Part shown: positions 1 to 40,216 of the stretch, one piece after another
How positions within the stretch are numbered: position 1 is the stretch's first letter
Layout: the number at the start of each line of letters is the position of its first letter
Assembly (NCBI GenBank): GCA_000507305.1
Contig: DF241513.1
Location: 1 to 64,000 of the forward strand
Reading direction: 5' to 3'
Origin: Breviolum minutum Mf 1.05b.01
Lineage: Eukaryota; Sar; Dinophyceae; Suessiales; Symbiodiniaceae
Length of the DNA: 64,000 bases
Translations under genes and position numbers: made by a program
Notes under the pieces: generated by a model
What the model saw: only the letters and a program-made list of their open reading frames with translations
Database searches by the model: none
What the model was told of the DNA's origin: nothing

Positions 1-597
1 ATATGAGCACCCGTGATGAGCTTTCACGGTGACACAGTTTTGGACTTTTCTTGTCAGAAGCAAAAGAGCCTATTAGTTGAGATTTTCTTTGTAGGGCACA
101 GTTGAGCTTGTGGACTGATAATGTCTTGGCCAAGGTAAGATTTTTCTTACGGTGTCTCATTGACGCAGTGTGAACACCACATTAGATGTCCCGCGGTGTA
201 AATTAGAGCCGACATAGGAAAAACGTTTAGTGCCTCCGCTGCTTTGCCTATTGTGCGTCATTACGCAGTAGATGACTCTTCTTTATGAATTTGTGCCTGT
301 GTTTTTCTTTTGGAGGTACAGTACAGTATATTGAAGAGTCTAATATCTACTGGTGTTTTGTCGTATGTAGGCTCAAGAGAGGATTGGTTACTTGACCGAA
401 TCTGCGAGTCTAAAAAGGACTGCTGGGATAGTATAAGACGTACTAGTTATCCCTACCAATAGGTAGAACGCTAGTGCCACTCTTCAGGGGGCGGGGAAGA
501 TTTTTCGAAGAATTGTTAAAGGAATCACATCGAATCACAGTCAACGGTCAACGCAAATATCAATTAATTTGGAGCAATTCATTTCTGGAATCCATGA

Positions 598-656
598 GAC
601 GAACGGTAAAAGTACCTACATGAATGGTTGGTTTTTCATGGTTTTCATGTAGGTAA
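598..656. repeat. Family F-like imperfect hairpin
   Basis: Arms TACCTACATGAA and TTTTCATGTAGGTA flank a short loop. The TGTAGGTAAAT motif recurs in the other family F elements of the window (6366-6428, 13225-13320, 32161-32243, 32413-32520, 49250-49305). Confidence 0.5.
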
Positions 657-830
657 ATCTTCAAGTCCCATGGAGCGTTAATACGGTACTCTCGCCGTAT
701 TACTTCCTTGCCGTTTAGTGTATATAGGGGATGACATTCTCCATAGTTATGTGGGGATGAAAAATCAACCTAAGGATCCCCAGAAAACCAACCATGAGTC
801 AATGGAAAGTAGGGGACCCCGGGCGTATTC

Positions 831-928
831 ATGCTTCATCGCAAACAACCACCTGGGATGTTTTTGAAACCTTGTAAATAATGAGATAAACTACCAACCT
901 CAACTGGTGCAAGATTTCGGCCATCAAC
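831..928. repeat. Family A inverted-repeat element, copy 1
   Basis: It contains the family A core AACCACCTGGGATG and ends in CCATCAAC. The family is bounded by GTTGATGGTTCAGAAATCC and its reverse complement; this copy has a decayed left end. Related copies lie at 2430-2541, 15308-15418, 15891-16002, 16195-16309, 56319-56420 and 58938-59025. Confidence 0.65.
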
Positions 929-1596
929 ATGTTCGCAAGATTTTTTGTTTCCTGCTTGGATTTTTTTGCTCGTCTGCTGCCAGGCATGTGCCTCTGGCAC
1001 CCATTCCAGTCGATTGATCGATGAAACAGGTTCCACCTATGTTTGCACCTGGGCCTTACAAAAGCCGACGAAAGTTTCGTTCAGGTCGACGTTTTCCCCT
1101 TAGGATCCATGGGACGATTGTATTCATATATACCTTACGTTTCTCATAAAACATCAACCAAATGTAGGCAGAGATGCAATCGTCCCATGCATCCGTCATG
1201 GGTTTTGGAAGTTGGGAAGAATACGTCGTTTGTTTTAACAAAGACCTTGGTTTGGGAGCTGATTTTTGTTGGGAAAGAAGAACGCAAATCTGTTTGAAAA
1301 AAACAAGTTGAAAGACACCATGGCAGCCGCCCTTTTACAAACTTGGGTGTGAAGGATTGTAAGGATTATTTTAGCCCTTTTTATGACAAAAGGGACTTTC
1401 TACAGCTGGGTTCTGAGCCTTCATTTTTGTATTGGAAAAACAAGGTCAAATTTTGTAAGAAATATGATGTAATAAGATGAGCATCAATCAATGGCTATAG
1501 GTCTGTTTGCCGGGAATCCTCACCTTTAACGCGTGTCCAGCTGTTGAAATGCTTCAACAGCATGGCTGTGGTCCTGTGAAATGTTTGTGTTGCAAG

Positions 1597-31434
<29,838 letters not shown>

Positions 31435-31762
31435 TTTGCAGATCACTTTGAGTCCAGGACACTTAAGGTGGGTGAGACCACCAACAAAAGGATGCTGGCT
31501 TAAAATCCATCAGGATTTTTTGTTCATAATCTGTTCCTATGAGATTCCTTGTATCATTTCTATCCCTCATTTTCCACTATACTTAGAGAGACGGTGGGGT
31601 GGATGTTTTGCCATGCTTACCGGGTGGTTGGAGTTTTGGGTGGAACTTTCACCCAAAAATGCAGCGTTTTTCAAAGGTCCAAATTTGTTGGCAAACTATA
31701 CCAACCTCAGCCGCAAACCATAGCCGATAGCCGCTCCCTCACGTATGTTTCATGTTTTCATG

Positions 31763-31867
31763 TATCCTCTGGTAATCTAACCTAGCAATGGAAAATGGAC
31801 CCTTTGAAGATATATCTCCTATTCAAAATGGGGATTTTCCATTGCTATGTTAGTTTACCAGAGGGTA
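31763..31867. repeat. Family B inverted-repeat element between genes 1 and 2
   Basis: It starts TATCCTCTGGTAATCTAACC and ends TATGTTAGTTTACCAGAGGG plus TA. Inner AATGGACCCTTTGAAGATAT is shared with the fragment at 32522-32592. Confidence 0.85.
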
Positions 31868-32160
31868 TGTGTTTTTTTATCTTTGTGTTTCTTCTCGAAT
31901 TGTCAAAGTTATTGCAGGATACGCGTAGCCTGAAATTATCCAAAATAGGATCCAAAAAGGACTGTACCCCAAATGATAACTTGAAATAGCACATGAAAAA
32001 GCCAGAATTCGTGCTTTCACAGATGTTGTATTTTCACCCGAAACCTTGGGGTTTCAAGATCCAAATTTGACTATAAAATATGTTTGGAAAAATGGGTTTA
32101 AACCACCAAATAGTTAAAAACTTAGAATCACTTTTTTTTTTCCGGAATTGACCCATCCCA

Positions 32161-32243
32161 TACCATCCATGTATGGTATATTTACCTACATTTATCATAG
32201 AAATGAACCAAATGTAGGTAAATATACCATACATGGATGGTAT
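32161..32243. repeat. Family F inverted-repeat element (near-perfect, 83 bp)
   Basis: ACCATCCATGTATGGTATAT and its continuation to CTACATTT are mirrored by AAATGTAG to ATACCATACATGGATGGT; arms are about 33 bp. It is the best preserved family F copy. Confidence 0.9.
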
Positions 32244-32309
32244 GGGCATTGGTCTGGGTGGCGTTTCCATGATTTGTAGATCATCCCGGAAAATCCCGCG
32301 AAATCCGAG

Positions 32310-32387
32310 GATTTGACTTCACGACTGAGTGCGTTGAATCCGCATGATGTGAGAATCATCGAAAAAAGCCGCTGGGACTCCGTGAAA
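32310..32387 (+). CDS. Gene 2 exon a
   Basis: The acceptor is ATCCGAG|GATTTG and the donor GTGAAA|GTATGG. It reads DLTSRLSALNPHDVR then IIEKSRWDSVK, 26 codons in phase 0 at both ends. The join to exon b (phase 1) is unresolved. Confidence 0.5.
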
Positions 32388-35300
32388 GTATGGCAAAAAC
32401 GACGAACGCATAGGATCCATGTATGTTTTTTATACATTTATCTTAAAAAGAAGCTAAATGCATATAGTCATGTAGGTAAATGTATATTATATATACCAGT
32501 ATACCATTCACATGGATCCGGACTGGAAAATGGACCCTTTGAAGATGTATTTCCTATTGAAGATCCTGCCATGTTCGTTTTATCGGAGTGTATCTACTAC
32601 CCTACTAGTTTATTCCGCGCCATCCGCAACAAAGTCCCAAATTTGTTCGGAATTTGTAGGGGAAAAGGGCTGTATATCACTGGAATTTGGGAAGATTGTG
32701 TCGTTTAGCGAGGGTACAGGAAAGACACCTGCTTTGTTGTAAAATGGTTTGCGAGTTAAGTTTGGATGTAACGAGCCCAACCTCAAAAAACTAACAGTTT
32801 ATTCTCAAAGAATTCGTTGTGTTCAATGTGACATGGGCAAATCAACTGCGCCAAGATTCAAGAAACTGGTAATTTATAATAATGTATAATTGTTGACATG
32901 GTTTTTCAAATCTATCCCCCCCGACAACGAACGGCTGGTTCACCTGAAAATCACTTGAGTTTGTTACATTAAAGGAAAAAATACTTTAAGTTTGAACGGG
33001 TTCGAAAGCCGTTGGTTTTCGGGGGTGTTTTTTTCACCACTGAACTGGATGAAGAAATCAACTCATCCCCTCCATTTAGAAAAAAAGATTGCTAATCAAC
33101 CAGCCCCGCCCCCAATGTAACCTTCCCAGAAATAGCCGGCCATTTTGAGCCGGCTGATTTGTCCATTGGTTTCCCGAAAAAAGGCCGGCTGAAAATAAAC
33201 CCTTATTTCTGATTTGTTTTTTTTTTTGGCCGGTGGGGTTCGCAACGACCAGTCATGGAAAAAAACTCGTTGGTGGCAACGCAAATTTTTTTGATGTACA
33301 AACAAACTTGGGGAAGATTTAACAAAATGGACTTTCGCATAGTTTTCAAAGGGGTTGGTGAAAAACCACCAACCAGAAAAGCTGCTGCAGGTATTGGCCT
33401 TTTAGCTTCCCAGCGACTCGGACAGCTATAAGTTGTGGGTGGTGGCACGGCCCTTGGGGTACAACCGAGCCTCTAGTTGTCACTACATGGCTGGCTGATA
33501 CATTTTCTGAACAAATGGTTGTTTTTCAATTGTCATCTGAGTTTTCGTGGGTAAAAATTGATTGAATGAATTCAGATATGAATTAGTTGCCAAGGAACAT
33601 CAGTTTTTTCTTGAAAACCCATCAGGGGACATCGCCCAAAAACGTTTTGCTGCAGATTTTGGGGGGGCCTACCCTCCCGAAAACCAACAGCTCACCCCTC
33701 AAAAATGATGATTGCAAGAATGTGTTTCCTATTTGTTCCATAGTCCCTCAAATGAGTGGCAAGGGTCAATTTGTAGGAGGGAAAATTACAGTACACAACA
33801 AACTAGGTGGTGGCAACTCCAATATGTCTTTATGTTCATCCGTACCTGGGGGAAATGATCCCATTTTGACTAATATTTTTCAGATGGGTTGGTTCAACCA
33901 CCAACTAGAAAAAGATGGTGAAGTTGTTGATGGATTCGTGGACGGGTCGTGCAAATATTGTCCTTGGTGATACCATGAAAACATGTGTATTTATATTTAT
34001 ATAATTTTATATATTTCATAGACTTTGAGGAATCATATATAGATGAGATTACATGTCATGTAAATACTAACTTATAACCGTACATATATGTATGTATGTA
34101 TTCATAGATTAGTTATCCATTTCTCTCACTTTCTGAACGTTGAATCCACCATTTGTGGTTTCCAAATGTTTCCCCAAAAGAAGTCGCGCACGAAAAAATT
34201 CCCCAGGTGTTGTCACAGTGAACGCATCTCTGGAATCCACCGACCAAGTTACTTGGTGGAAATCACGGATCCATCGATCGGCTCAAAAGCGGCCCCCTGT
34301 GGGGGTGGGATATCGACTGAAATTTTGGGGCTGAAAAAGATTGGCGAACCAGAGTGGATTTTTTGTTGAATATCCTTCTAAGACATCCACACAATATTGA
34401 ATATTGATTGTACAAATTTGCATTTACGTTTTTAACCATGAACATTGTGGTGAATGTAACATAAGCCATGAGAAACCTCATAGCAAAGGATCCAACAAAA
34501 AGTTTACAAGCCAACAGCTGCTGTTTTTTGGAGGCGCTTGGAAATTTCTCGTTGAAGTTTCCAAAACTCGGTGCCTCGTGGATTATTTGGACAACGGGTG
34601 TCCTTTGTGAGCTCAGGCATCATTACTTTTACCACCCAAGCCCCTGGTGCCGAGCAAAAAGTTGCGCTTATTGAAAGGTGCAACAAAAAATCCCATGGGA
34701 ATTTTGGAAGGTTGGAAACTATTGTGTCAAAGCGGGGGGGTTTCCTTAGTGAGTAAGTGGTAGGATGCTACGTTACACTGGAGATATACCATGATACATG
34801 GCCTGAAAAAAAATGGCATTTTTTCCAGAAAAGATGCCGAATCGCGAAAAAAGTCAATTTGTCACTCCAATTTTTCCCCATATTTTAGGTGCCATGTTCA
34901 GGGAGAAGTATATACAGTTGTTTTGTCTGGGCATGGACTGAAGGGTTGCCGAGTAAACTTGTACCAAGTTGTGGCAATCTCAGGATTTGTATCTCCTCGG
35001 TTTTCCATTCGTATGATATATTGAGAACTGGACACCAGCTACAACTGTTCACTGTCTCAATTCTATTGGTATATGGTATTTGGGCAGAATTCGTAGAACA
35101 GTACTCCTACCAGTACTTTTCCCATAAAAAGGAAAAAATACTTTATACTTTCCGCTTTGCTTTTTTTGGTCTTGCGTTTTTGTTCTCTAGTTGGAGGTCA
35201 CCAGTCTAATGGTTGAGCTCGGGTCACGTTTTCACCATCCCAAATAGGTCACCAGCAGAATTACCTGGCCTGGTCAATGTTTATTTTCAATTTTGATGCA

Positions 35301-36604
35301 CGACCTGCATATTGCATTATGAATATATAAGATATATATATATATATATGGCTGACCATTTATATATATATATATATGAGTGTCTCCCAGTCGTACTGAC
35401 AGTTAAACAATATGTTCCATCTTTAGCAAAGGCCAAGTAAAAGCCTTGCGCTCTTAATCTGAAGACTTTCCAGTTAGCATAAATCTGAGGGGGTCCAAAT
35501 TTTTTGCAAAGTTGAAAAAAAATGAAAAAATGATTTGGGTAATCCCCAAGCGTTGAAAAAAAGTTGATTAAATTTCCAAGATCAACTGTTTTATCAATTG
35601 TTTCAACTTGTTTTGTTTTTCCAAACTCTTTTTTTCAACTTGTTTGCCACTTTTTTCCAAAAATCAACTCTTTATAAACTGTTTTTCCAAACATCAACTT
35701 TTTTCGAGTTATTTCAACTTTTGTTTACAAAAATCAACTTTTTCAACTTGTTTTTCAACTTTTTGATTTTTGCAAAATCAACTTGATTTTCAAAATCATG
35801 TTTTTTTAACCTTTGATTTTTCAAATCAACTTTATTTCAGCTCAAAATCAGTTTAAGTTAAATTTGATGTTCCCAGTTTCTTGCAAAATCCGAAACTCTC
35901 AATCTTAATCTTTACCTTTTGCTGTTTACCTCGACTGCGATGCACAATGCTTTTGCAGAATTATGAATGAATTGAAGCGTCGTAGAACAGTTCTCAATTG
36001 TTGGAAGGAACGTGTGATGCATGCATGACTGGCAAGGGCCAGGTTATGATTAATTGGCACCTACCAGGAAAGCATCGCAAAAGGAAACTAGTCTTCCAAC
36101 CCACAATTTTCAGGTGCTGTGTTTGTTTTTTAGGAGGGCAACTTAATATTGAAATTCATTGAAACTCCACAATTTCACAATCCATTTTTGTCACTCTTCT
36201 TTGTCACTCTTGTTTTGATAGTTTTGTCCGGGTGTATTGAATCCTTCACCTGATTCGGGGGCTTTATACATATGGTGTTTGTCCGGATGAGACCCCCATT
36301 CACTTATGGGACCCCTTCCCATAAGCGGGACCCATTCCCTTAGATTGCTGGCGTCAGGAGTGAAAGCGTCGACAAGTGTGAAAGCATCGACAAGTGTGAA
36401 AGCCTCGACACGCCTTCCGACAACTTGGATGATTCGATGTCTTCGGGGGTGCGCAGGCATGGTGGGAAAAGTATCACCATGTGGTAAACCATCGGTTTTA
36501 CTGACGCAAAGGTCATGTGTAAGGTAATCTTGCCAACTTTATTTGTTTCCGTGCATGAGAGGAGATGTTCACTGCTACTACTACTACTACTACTACTACT
36601 ACTG

Positions 36605-36648
<44 letters not shown>

Positions 36649-37113
36649 GCTATCATCTTTTTTTTCTATCTACTATCCACTATCTACTATCTACTATCTA
36701 CTACCTACTATCTACTATCTACTATCTCAATCTAGTATCTACTATCTACCATCTACCATCTACTATGTAGTATCTACTATCTAGTATCTACTACCTACTA
36801 TCTACTATTTACTATTTACTACCTACTATCTACTATTTACTATTTACTACCTACTACCTACTATCTACATTCTTCTTTCTACTATCTACTATCTACTATC
36901 TAGTTTTCAGTATCTACTATCTACTATCTACCATCTACTATGTAGTATCTACTATCTAGTATCTACTATTTACTATTTACTACCTACTACCTACTATCTA
37001 CAATCTTCTTTCTACTATCTACTATCTACTATCTAGTTTTTAGTATCTACTATCTACTATCTACTACCTACTACCTACTACTTACTACCTACTACCTACT
37101 ATCTATTATCTAT

Positions 37114-37147
<34 letters not shown>

Positions 37148-38745
37148 TATCTACTATCTAGTATCTACTATCTAGTATTTAATATCTACTCTCTACTTTC
37201 AGGTCTTTTACTAGGACTACCACATACCACTATATATTAACTACCACTACTGCTGCTATGACTATTAGGGGATATTGGGTACGGGGTTCTGGGTGTAGCA
37301 GGATTGTGATTCGGGGCAGGAGGCGTTGACATCCCAAACGGGAACATATCACATACATACTTTAATCTGTTTGTATTATATATGCATAACATGGCGTGGC
37401 TTGCCATGCAGTGGAAAAATCTTCAAGAGACCTGAATCAAAAAAACTCGTAAAGTTCGGGTGTTTCTTCGATTTTTCCAACAACCTTCAAGCACGTTTTC
37501 GTTGCGATTCGTTGGAACTTTCTCCAGCAGGCGAACCACGCCTTCCAGCGACGGGGACACAGAGATTCCGCTCGACGCCCACATGGTTTCAACAGAGCTG
37601 TAACGACCGGACCTCTCCGCCCAACGAAACTGTTGGGGAAAGATTTTTGTTGGCCATTTTTCACCGCAAAAAGACATGGTCAATTGCCCACCAGAGTGAA
37701 AGAAATGGCATCTTGATCAACTAGGGCGGAGATTTCGATGACAATTTGCCAAGGTCTAGAAATATCCCATCCCATCGCTTCCCACCATGTTTGAGGGTTT
37801 TTACAGGCACCTTAGCACCCACTAAAAGATATCACTTCACCTGCTACTATGTGTGGATTAGCATTCCATTATGTATATATATATATATTTATTGTTTTTA
37901 TATTTTTATCAAAATATCTATATGCATAATGTGATTATAATGTGTATATATATATATACAAATATATATTATTTATATATATATATATATATACGGCAAC
38001 TACATTTAAATACTGTATACGGAGGCCCTGCCAAAGAATTCCGGTAGTATGAAATACCAGTTCCTTCCGTGTATTTTCACGTTTTTGGCCCACTCTGTGT
38101 TTATTTGTAGTTGTGTTGGTCCACTACACTTTTACGAAACAACATGTTACCATTGGCCCAGAAAAATCCACAGCCAAAATCTACCACAAGGTGGTGAGAG
38201 GAACAACAAGCATGGGACAAGGGAAGGGGGTGTGTTCCACGGGTCGGGTTTTGTGGAGGAGAGGTGAGGAAGAGGGCCATATGGACGACAGGAGAGGAAG
38301 GGCAAGCAAATTTCCTGCCAAATGATGATGGTTTTAAGTTTTAAGCAACGTCATTGTCAATTGGAGGGTGGAGAAAAGGAGAGAAATGAAGCGACTTTGG
38401 ATAGAACCATATCTGGGATGAATCTTCAAATATGTTTAGGTCTGTTCCAGCCTGGCAAAGACCCTGATCTTTATTTTATTTGATCAAGTGTACTAAGAAC
38501 ATTAAATGCTTGAACAATCCATGGAGTTTCAAAAGGTTTTCGGGTGGAAAACACCACGATACATCCAGGAATATATTTCAACTGTGACTAGGTGGTTGTT
38601 TCAAATAGTGTGTATTTTCACCCCTTACCTGCTTGGGCTGCAACCACCAACTAGGTGTATTTCGATGTGTTTTTGCCATCGAAAGCCGACCCATGCAGAA
38701 CTGACCTTTTATGCTGCCGATGCCCTGATGCAATGCCTCCAATGA
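32310..38745 (+). CDS. Gene 2: unidentified protein with Cys-containing beta-type segments (12 exons modelled)
   Basis: This is the span of a model built from successive exons whose phases fit at most junctions (b-c, c-d, d-e, e-f, f-g, g-h, i-j, j-k, k-l). I do not recognise the family. The middle part is rich in Cys, Trp and Gly (SCGWWHGPW, SCKYCPWCCHS) and alternates hydrophobic and polar residues as extracellular beta-domains do; the end is charged and helical. No membrane segment or catalytic motif was found. The start is unknown: exon a begins in phase 0 and no upstream Met exon was identified. The stop at 38743-38745 may be bypassed by a GC donor just before it. Confidence 0.5.
32522..32592. 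repeat. Truncated family B element
   Basis: GGAAAATGGACCCTTTGAAG followed by TATTTCCTATTGAAG and TTTTATCGGAGTGTA. The left terminus is missing; a family F element (32413-32520) occupies its place. Confidence 0.65.
32609..32713 (+). CDS. Gene 2 exon b
   Basis: The acceptor is CCTACTAG|TTTATT and the donor GCGAGG|GTACAG. It reads YSAPSATKSQICSEFV then GEKGCISLEFGKIVSFSE. The split codon gives E with exon c (SFSE-EFVVFN). Confidence 0.5.
32811..32868 (+). CDS. Gene 2 exon c
   Basis: The acceptor is TCTCAAAG|AATTCG and the donor AAACTG|GTAATT. It reads FVVFNVTWANQLRQDSRN; phase 1 in, phase 2 out. Confidence 0.5.
33105..33240. repeat. Family E inverted-repeat element
   Basis: CAGAAATAGCCGGCCATTTT faces AAAATAAACCCTTATTTCTG around TCCATTGGTTTCCCG, as in 12721-12842. 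Outer arms CCCCGCCCC/GGTGGGG. Confidence 0.65.
33391..33458 (+). CDS. Gene 2 exon d
   Basis: The acceptor is GCTGCTGCAG|GTATTG, whose GTA repeats that of the previous donor. It reads YWPFSFPATRTAISC then GWWHGPW and ends TTGGG|GTACAA. The frame stays open far beyond the donor, so the 3' boundary rests on phase with exon e. Confidence 0.5.
33803..33908. repeat. Family G inverted-repeat element, copy 2, ending on a splice acceptor
   Basis: It starts CTAGGTGGTGGCAACTCC and ends GGTTCAACCACCAACTAG. It is 106 bp, the same as copy 1. Its last two bases, AG, are the predicted acceptor of gene 2 exon e. Confidence 0.8.
33909..33966 (+). CDS. Gene 2 exon e
   Basis: It begins directly after the family G element (CCAACTAG|AAAAAG) and reads KDGEVVDGFVDGSCKYCP, ending CCTTG|GTGATA. 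The phases fit exons d and f; the join gives KYCPW-CCHS. Confidence 0.55.
34207..34343 (+). CDS. Gene 2 exon f
   Basis: The acceptor is TTCCCCAG|GTGTTG. It reads CCHSERISGIHRPSYLVE, ITDPSIGSKAAPCGGG and ISTEILGLKKI. It ends GATTG|GCGAAC, a GC donor whose GCG is repeated at the next acceptor. Confidence 0.58.
34534..34597 (+). CDS. Gene 2 exon g
   Basis: The acceptor is TTTTTTGGAG|GCGCTT and the donor AACGG|GTGTCC. It reads AWKFLVEVSKTRCLVDYL then DN with a split Gly that joins exon h as DNG-CHVQGE. Confidence 0.58.
34889..35010 (+). CDS. Gene 2 exon h (end approximate)
   Basis: The acceptor is CATATTTTAG|GTGCCA. It reads CHVQGEVYTVVLSGHG, LKGCRVNLYQVVAISG and FVSPRFSI, ending CATTC|GTATGA. 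An earlier GT donor at 34989 is possible. A longer open frame in another register (106 codons) is rejected on phase. Confidence 0.5.
35520..35840. repeat. TTTTTCAACT-rich array
   Basis: Irregular repetition of TCAACTT, TTTTTCAACT and AAATCAACTTT over about 300 bp. It is strongly strand-asymmetric (very few G in the centre) and has no coding or hairpin structure. Confidence 0.7.
35959..36003 (+). CDS. Gene 2 exon i (tentative)
   Basis: The acceptor is CTTTTGCAG|AATTAT. It reads IMNELKRRRTVLNC. It ends TGTTG|GAAGGA (GA donor) to fit exon j; a GT donor at 36012 is the alternative. The join with exon h is unresolved. Confidence 0.42.
36358..36470 (+). CDS. Gene 2 exon j (with 18-nt tandem repeat)
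   Basis: The acceptor is GGCGTCAG|GAGTGA and the donor GAAAA|GTATCA. It reads SESVDKCESIDKCESLD, TPSDNLDDSMSSG and VRRHGGK. The frame fits exon k (GGK-KSTAKIY). The alternative frame (VKASTSVKAST) also lacks stops but leaves the wrong phase. Confidence 0.5.
36359..36412 (+). repeat. Three 18-nt tandem repeats inside exon j
   Basis: GTGAAAGCGTCGACAA-type unit repeated three times with changes only at GCG/GCA/GCC. It encodes three ES(V/I/L)DKC-like hexapeptides. Confidence 0.8.
36573..36652. repeat. CTA trinucleotide microsatellite
   Basis: About 26 CTA units with two CTG interruptions. Confidence 0.95.
36665..37195. repeat. TATCTAC heptamer satellite
   Basis: Over 500 bp of TATCTAC, with variants TACCTAC and TATTTAC. 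A higher-order unit with TAGTTTTCAG/TAGTTTTTAG and CTTCTTTCTAC repeats with a period of about 120-130 bp (near 36870, 37005). It appears to grow out of the CTA tract. Confidence 0.9.
37420..37720. other. GC-richer island open in several frames
   Basis: Between exons j and k of gene 2. Plus frames read ANHAFQRRGHRDSARRPH and SPAGEPRLPATGTQRF; a minus frame ends RKFQRIATKTCLKVVGKI before a stop. All lack stops over 70-130 codons. It may be an extra in-phase exon of gene 2, an old gene fragment or a minus-strand exon; I cannot choose. Confidence 0.35.
38162..38263 (+). CDS. Gene 2 exon k
   Basis: The acceptor is TTGGCCCAG|AAAAAT and the donor GGAGAG|GTGAGG, a strong donor. It reads KSTAKIYHKVVRGTTSMG then QGKGVCSTGRVLWRR; phase 1 at both ends. 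Confidence 0.58.
38588..38654. repeat. Family G element, short copy
   Basis: CTAGGTGGTTGTTTCAAATA at the left, CAACCACCAACTAG at the right, with TTTTCACCCCTTACCTG inside. It lies 44 bp upstream of exon l. Confidence 0.65.
38699..38745 (+). CDS. Gene 2 exon l (terminal in this model)
   Basis: The acceptor is CCATGCAG|AACTGA. It reads LTFYAADALMQCLQ then TGA; the join gives LWRR-E-LTFYAAD. A GC donor at CAAT|GCCTCC would remove the stop, so termination here is only probable. Confidence 0.5.
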
Positions 38746-38803
38746 CAAAGATCCTGTTGTCGGAATGGGAAATCCGAAGTCATTATAACAGAAATTGAAA
38801 AGT

Positions 38804-38875
38804 AGATGGCACAGTCCCTATTGGTTTATAAGGACCCTTTACTAACCTACCTATTGGTATTTGTGCCATCTATTT
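38804..38875. repeat. Family J hairpin, copy 2 (reverse orientation)
   Basis: GTAGATGGCACAGTCCCTAT at the left, TTTGTGCCATCTATTTT at the right, and ACTAACCTACCTATTGG in the loop. It is the reverse complement of 5779-5852. Confidence 0.75.
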
Positions 38876-40145
38876 TGACCTAGCCTTAAGGTATTACAAA
38901 GTGAGCCCCTACCATGTTGTTTAGAACCGTTTAGAACTCCATTTCAAGCGTTTAAAACGCCAACATATTTTCAGGCGACTTATAGGTTGTTATATATAAC
39001 TCTATTTATATCTATTTGTACCTAGTAGGGGCCCATCTTATATGAACAACAACTGTGTCCCTCGTGGTTCCACGAAGAATTCCCAAAAAGTCGGCAGAGG
39101 ATGAGTTTCCTTTTGGTAAGGTGGGATATGTTAGTTCCCTCAATAATCTAACAACTATTTCAATTCTTGTTGCTATAAAGATATGATTGAACCTTGTCTA
39201 CACTGCTAACGTTGAATTGTATAAGTCAAATAAGGCACAGTCACCCGGCCTTTTGGTCGTTCACCTCTTTTTTCAGCTCCAAACATGTCGTTGCCCCAAA
39301 CGTTTTGTTCAGAAGTGGTCGATAGCTTTCAGATTCGAACATTGCCTAGAAAATGAAATTTTTGACAGAAACAATTCCAACTGACAAACCAAAAAATAAA
39401 AAACCTTGACATTTACGACCGGTGATTTTCCCCTTTTTATCAGATCTGACAACAACTTTCGGGGAGGAGTCATGAAGTGAAGCACAGGGGGGGATCCAAA
39501 AGGACTTGTTTCTCATAAATCTCACATTGGCATGGCCCTTTTTCCAGGAATTAACAGGAGATGAATCTTCCTAAAAATCCGGCCACAAGTTGAAGGCGAA
39601 AAATGGATCCTTGATACCTTCGGGCCAAAATACGATCGCAGGCCCTGATGTATACCTTTAAAATGGCACGAGTCGAACAGTCGAACAGAGCCTCAACATA
39701 AAAGATGAATTATATGATGAAAAGATGTGAAAAGGAAAAGGTCGCAGGTGATGCAGGCGAATCTTATCCAACAATAGTTGGGTATGTTAGGGTAGTCCTT
39801 GAAACATTGACGTAATCAGTTCCAACTCCAGTTTCCGCGTGATGATAAAAGGATATCTCAAAAATGATAAGTAAAAGGGTGAAGAATAGGAACAGGTTGA
39901 AAAAACCCTTCGGTCTTTCCAACATAGCCATGGAAATTCCGCATCTGTACTGGTAAATGCTATCAAAATCATCAAAAATAGTTGATATTCCAGCCTGGTA
40001 TGTTAGGCATTACCGGAGTGTCATGAAATTTTGTAGTTTTGCAAAATGGCCAAAAATTGGCCTGGCTTGGAAAACTCGTTATTCCCTCTGAAAATGAAGG
40101 AATGCCCCCTGAAAAATGATGATTGGAAGACGATCCTTGTTTTTT

Positions 40146-40216
40146 CTAGGTGGTGGTTTCAAATATGTTTTATGTTCACCCCTATTTGGGGAAGATTCCC
40201 ATTTTGACTANAACCA
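40146..40216. repeat. Family G element broken at an ambiguous base
   Basis: CTAGGTGGTGGTTTCAAATA through CCCATTTTGACTA then N (40211) and AACCAC. The expected right third is missing exactly at the N, so the break may be an assembly artefact. Confidence 0.65.

Larger units (their letters stand above)
1..1596. other. 5' stretch without a supported exon
   Basis: No exon could be supported here, although the gene 1 reading frame must enter from upstream because exon 1 begins in mid-codon. The stretch holds an imperfect hairpin around TACATGAATGG/CATGTAGGTA (598-656), a family A inverted-repeat element (831-928) and a family F-like element whose arms carry GATTGTATTC and GCAATCGTCCC (about 1105-1195). 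The short open frames have no exon-like composition or splice sites. Confidence 0.5.

Noticed and set aside
36665..37195. CRISPR-like repeat array
   Set aside because: Repeats are contiguous heptamers without unique spacers; it is a satellite.
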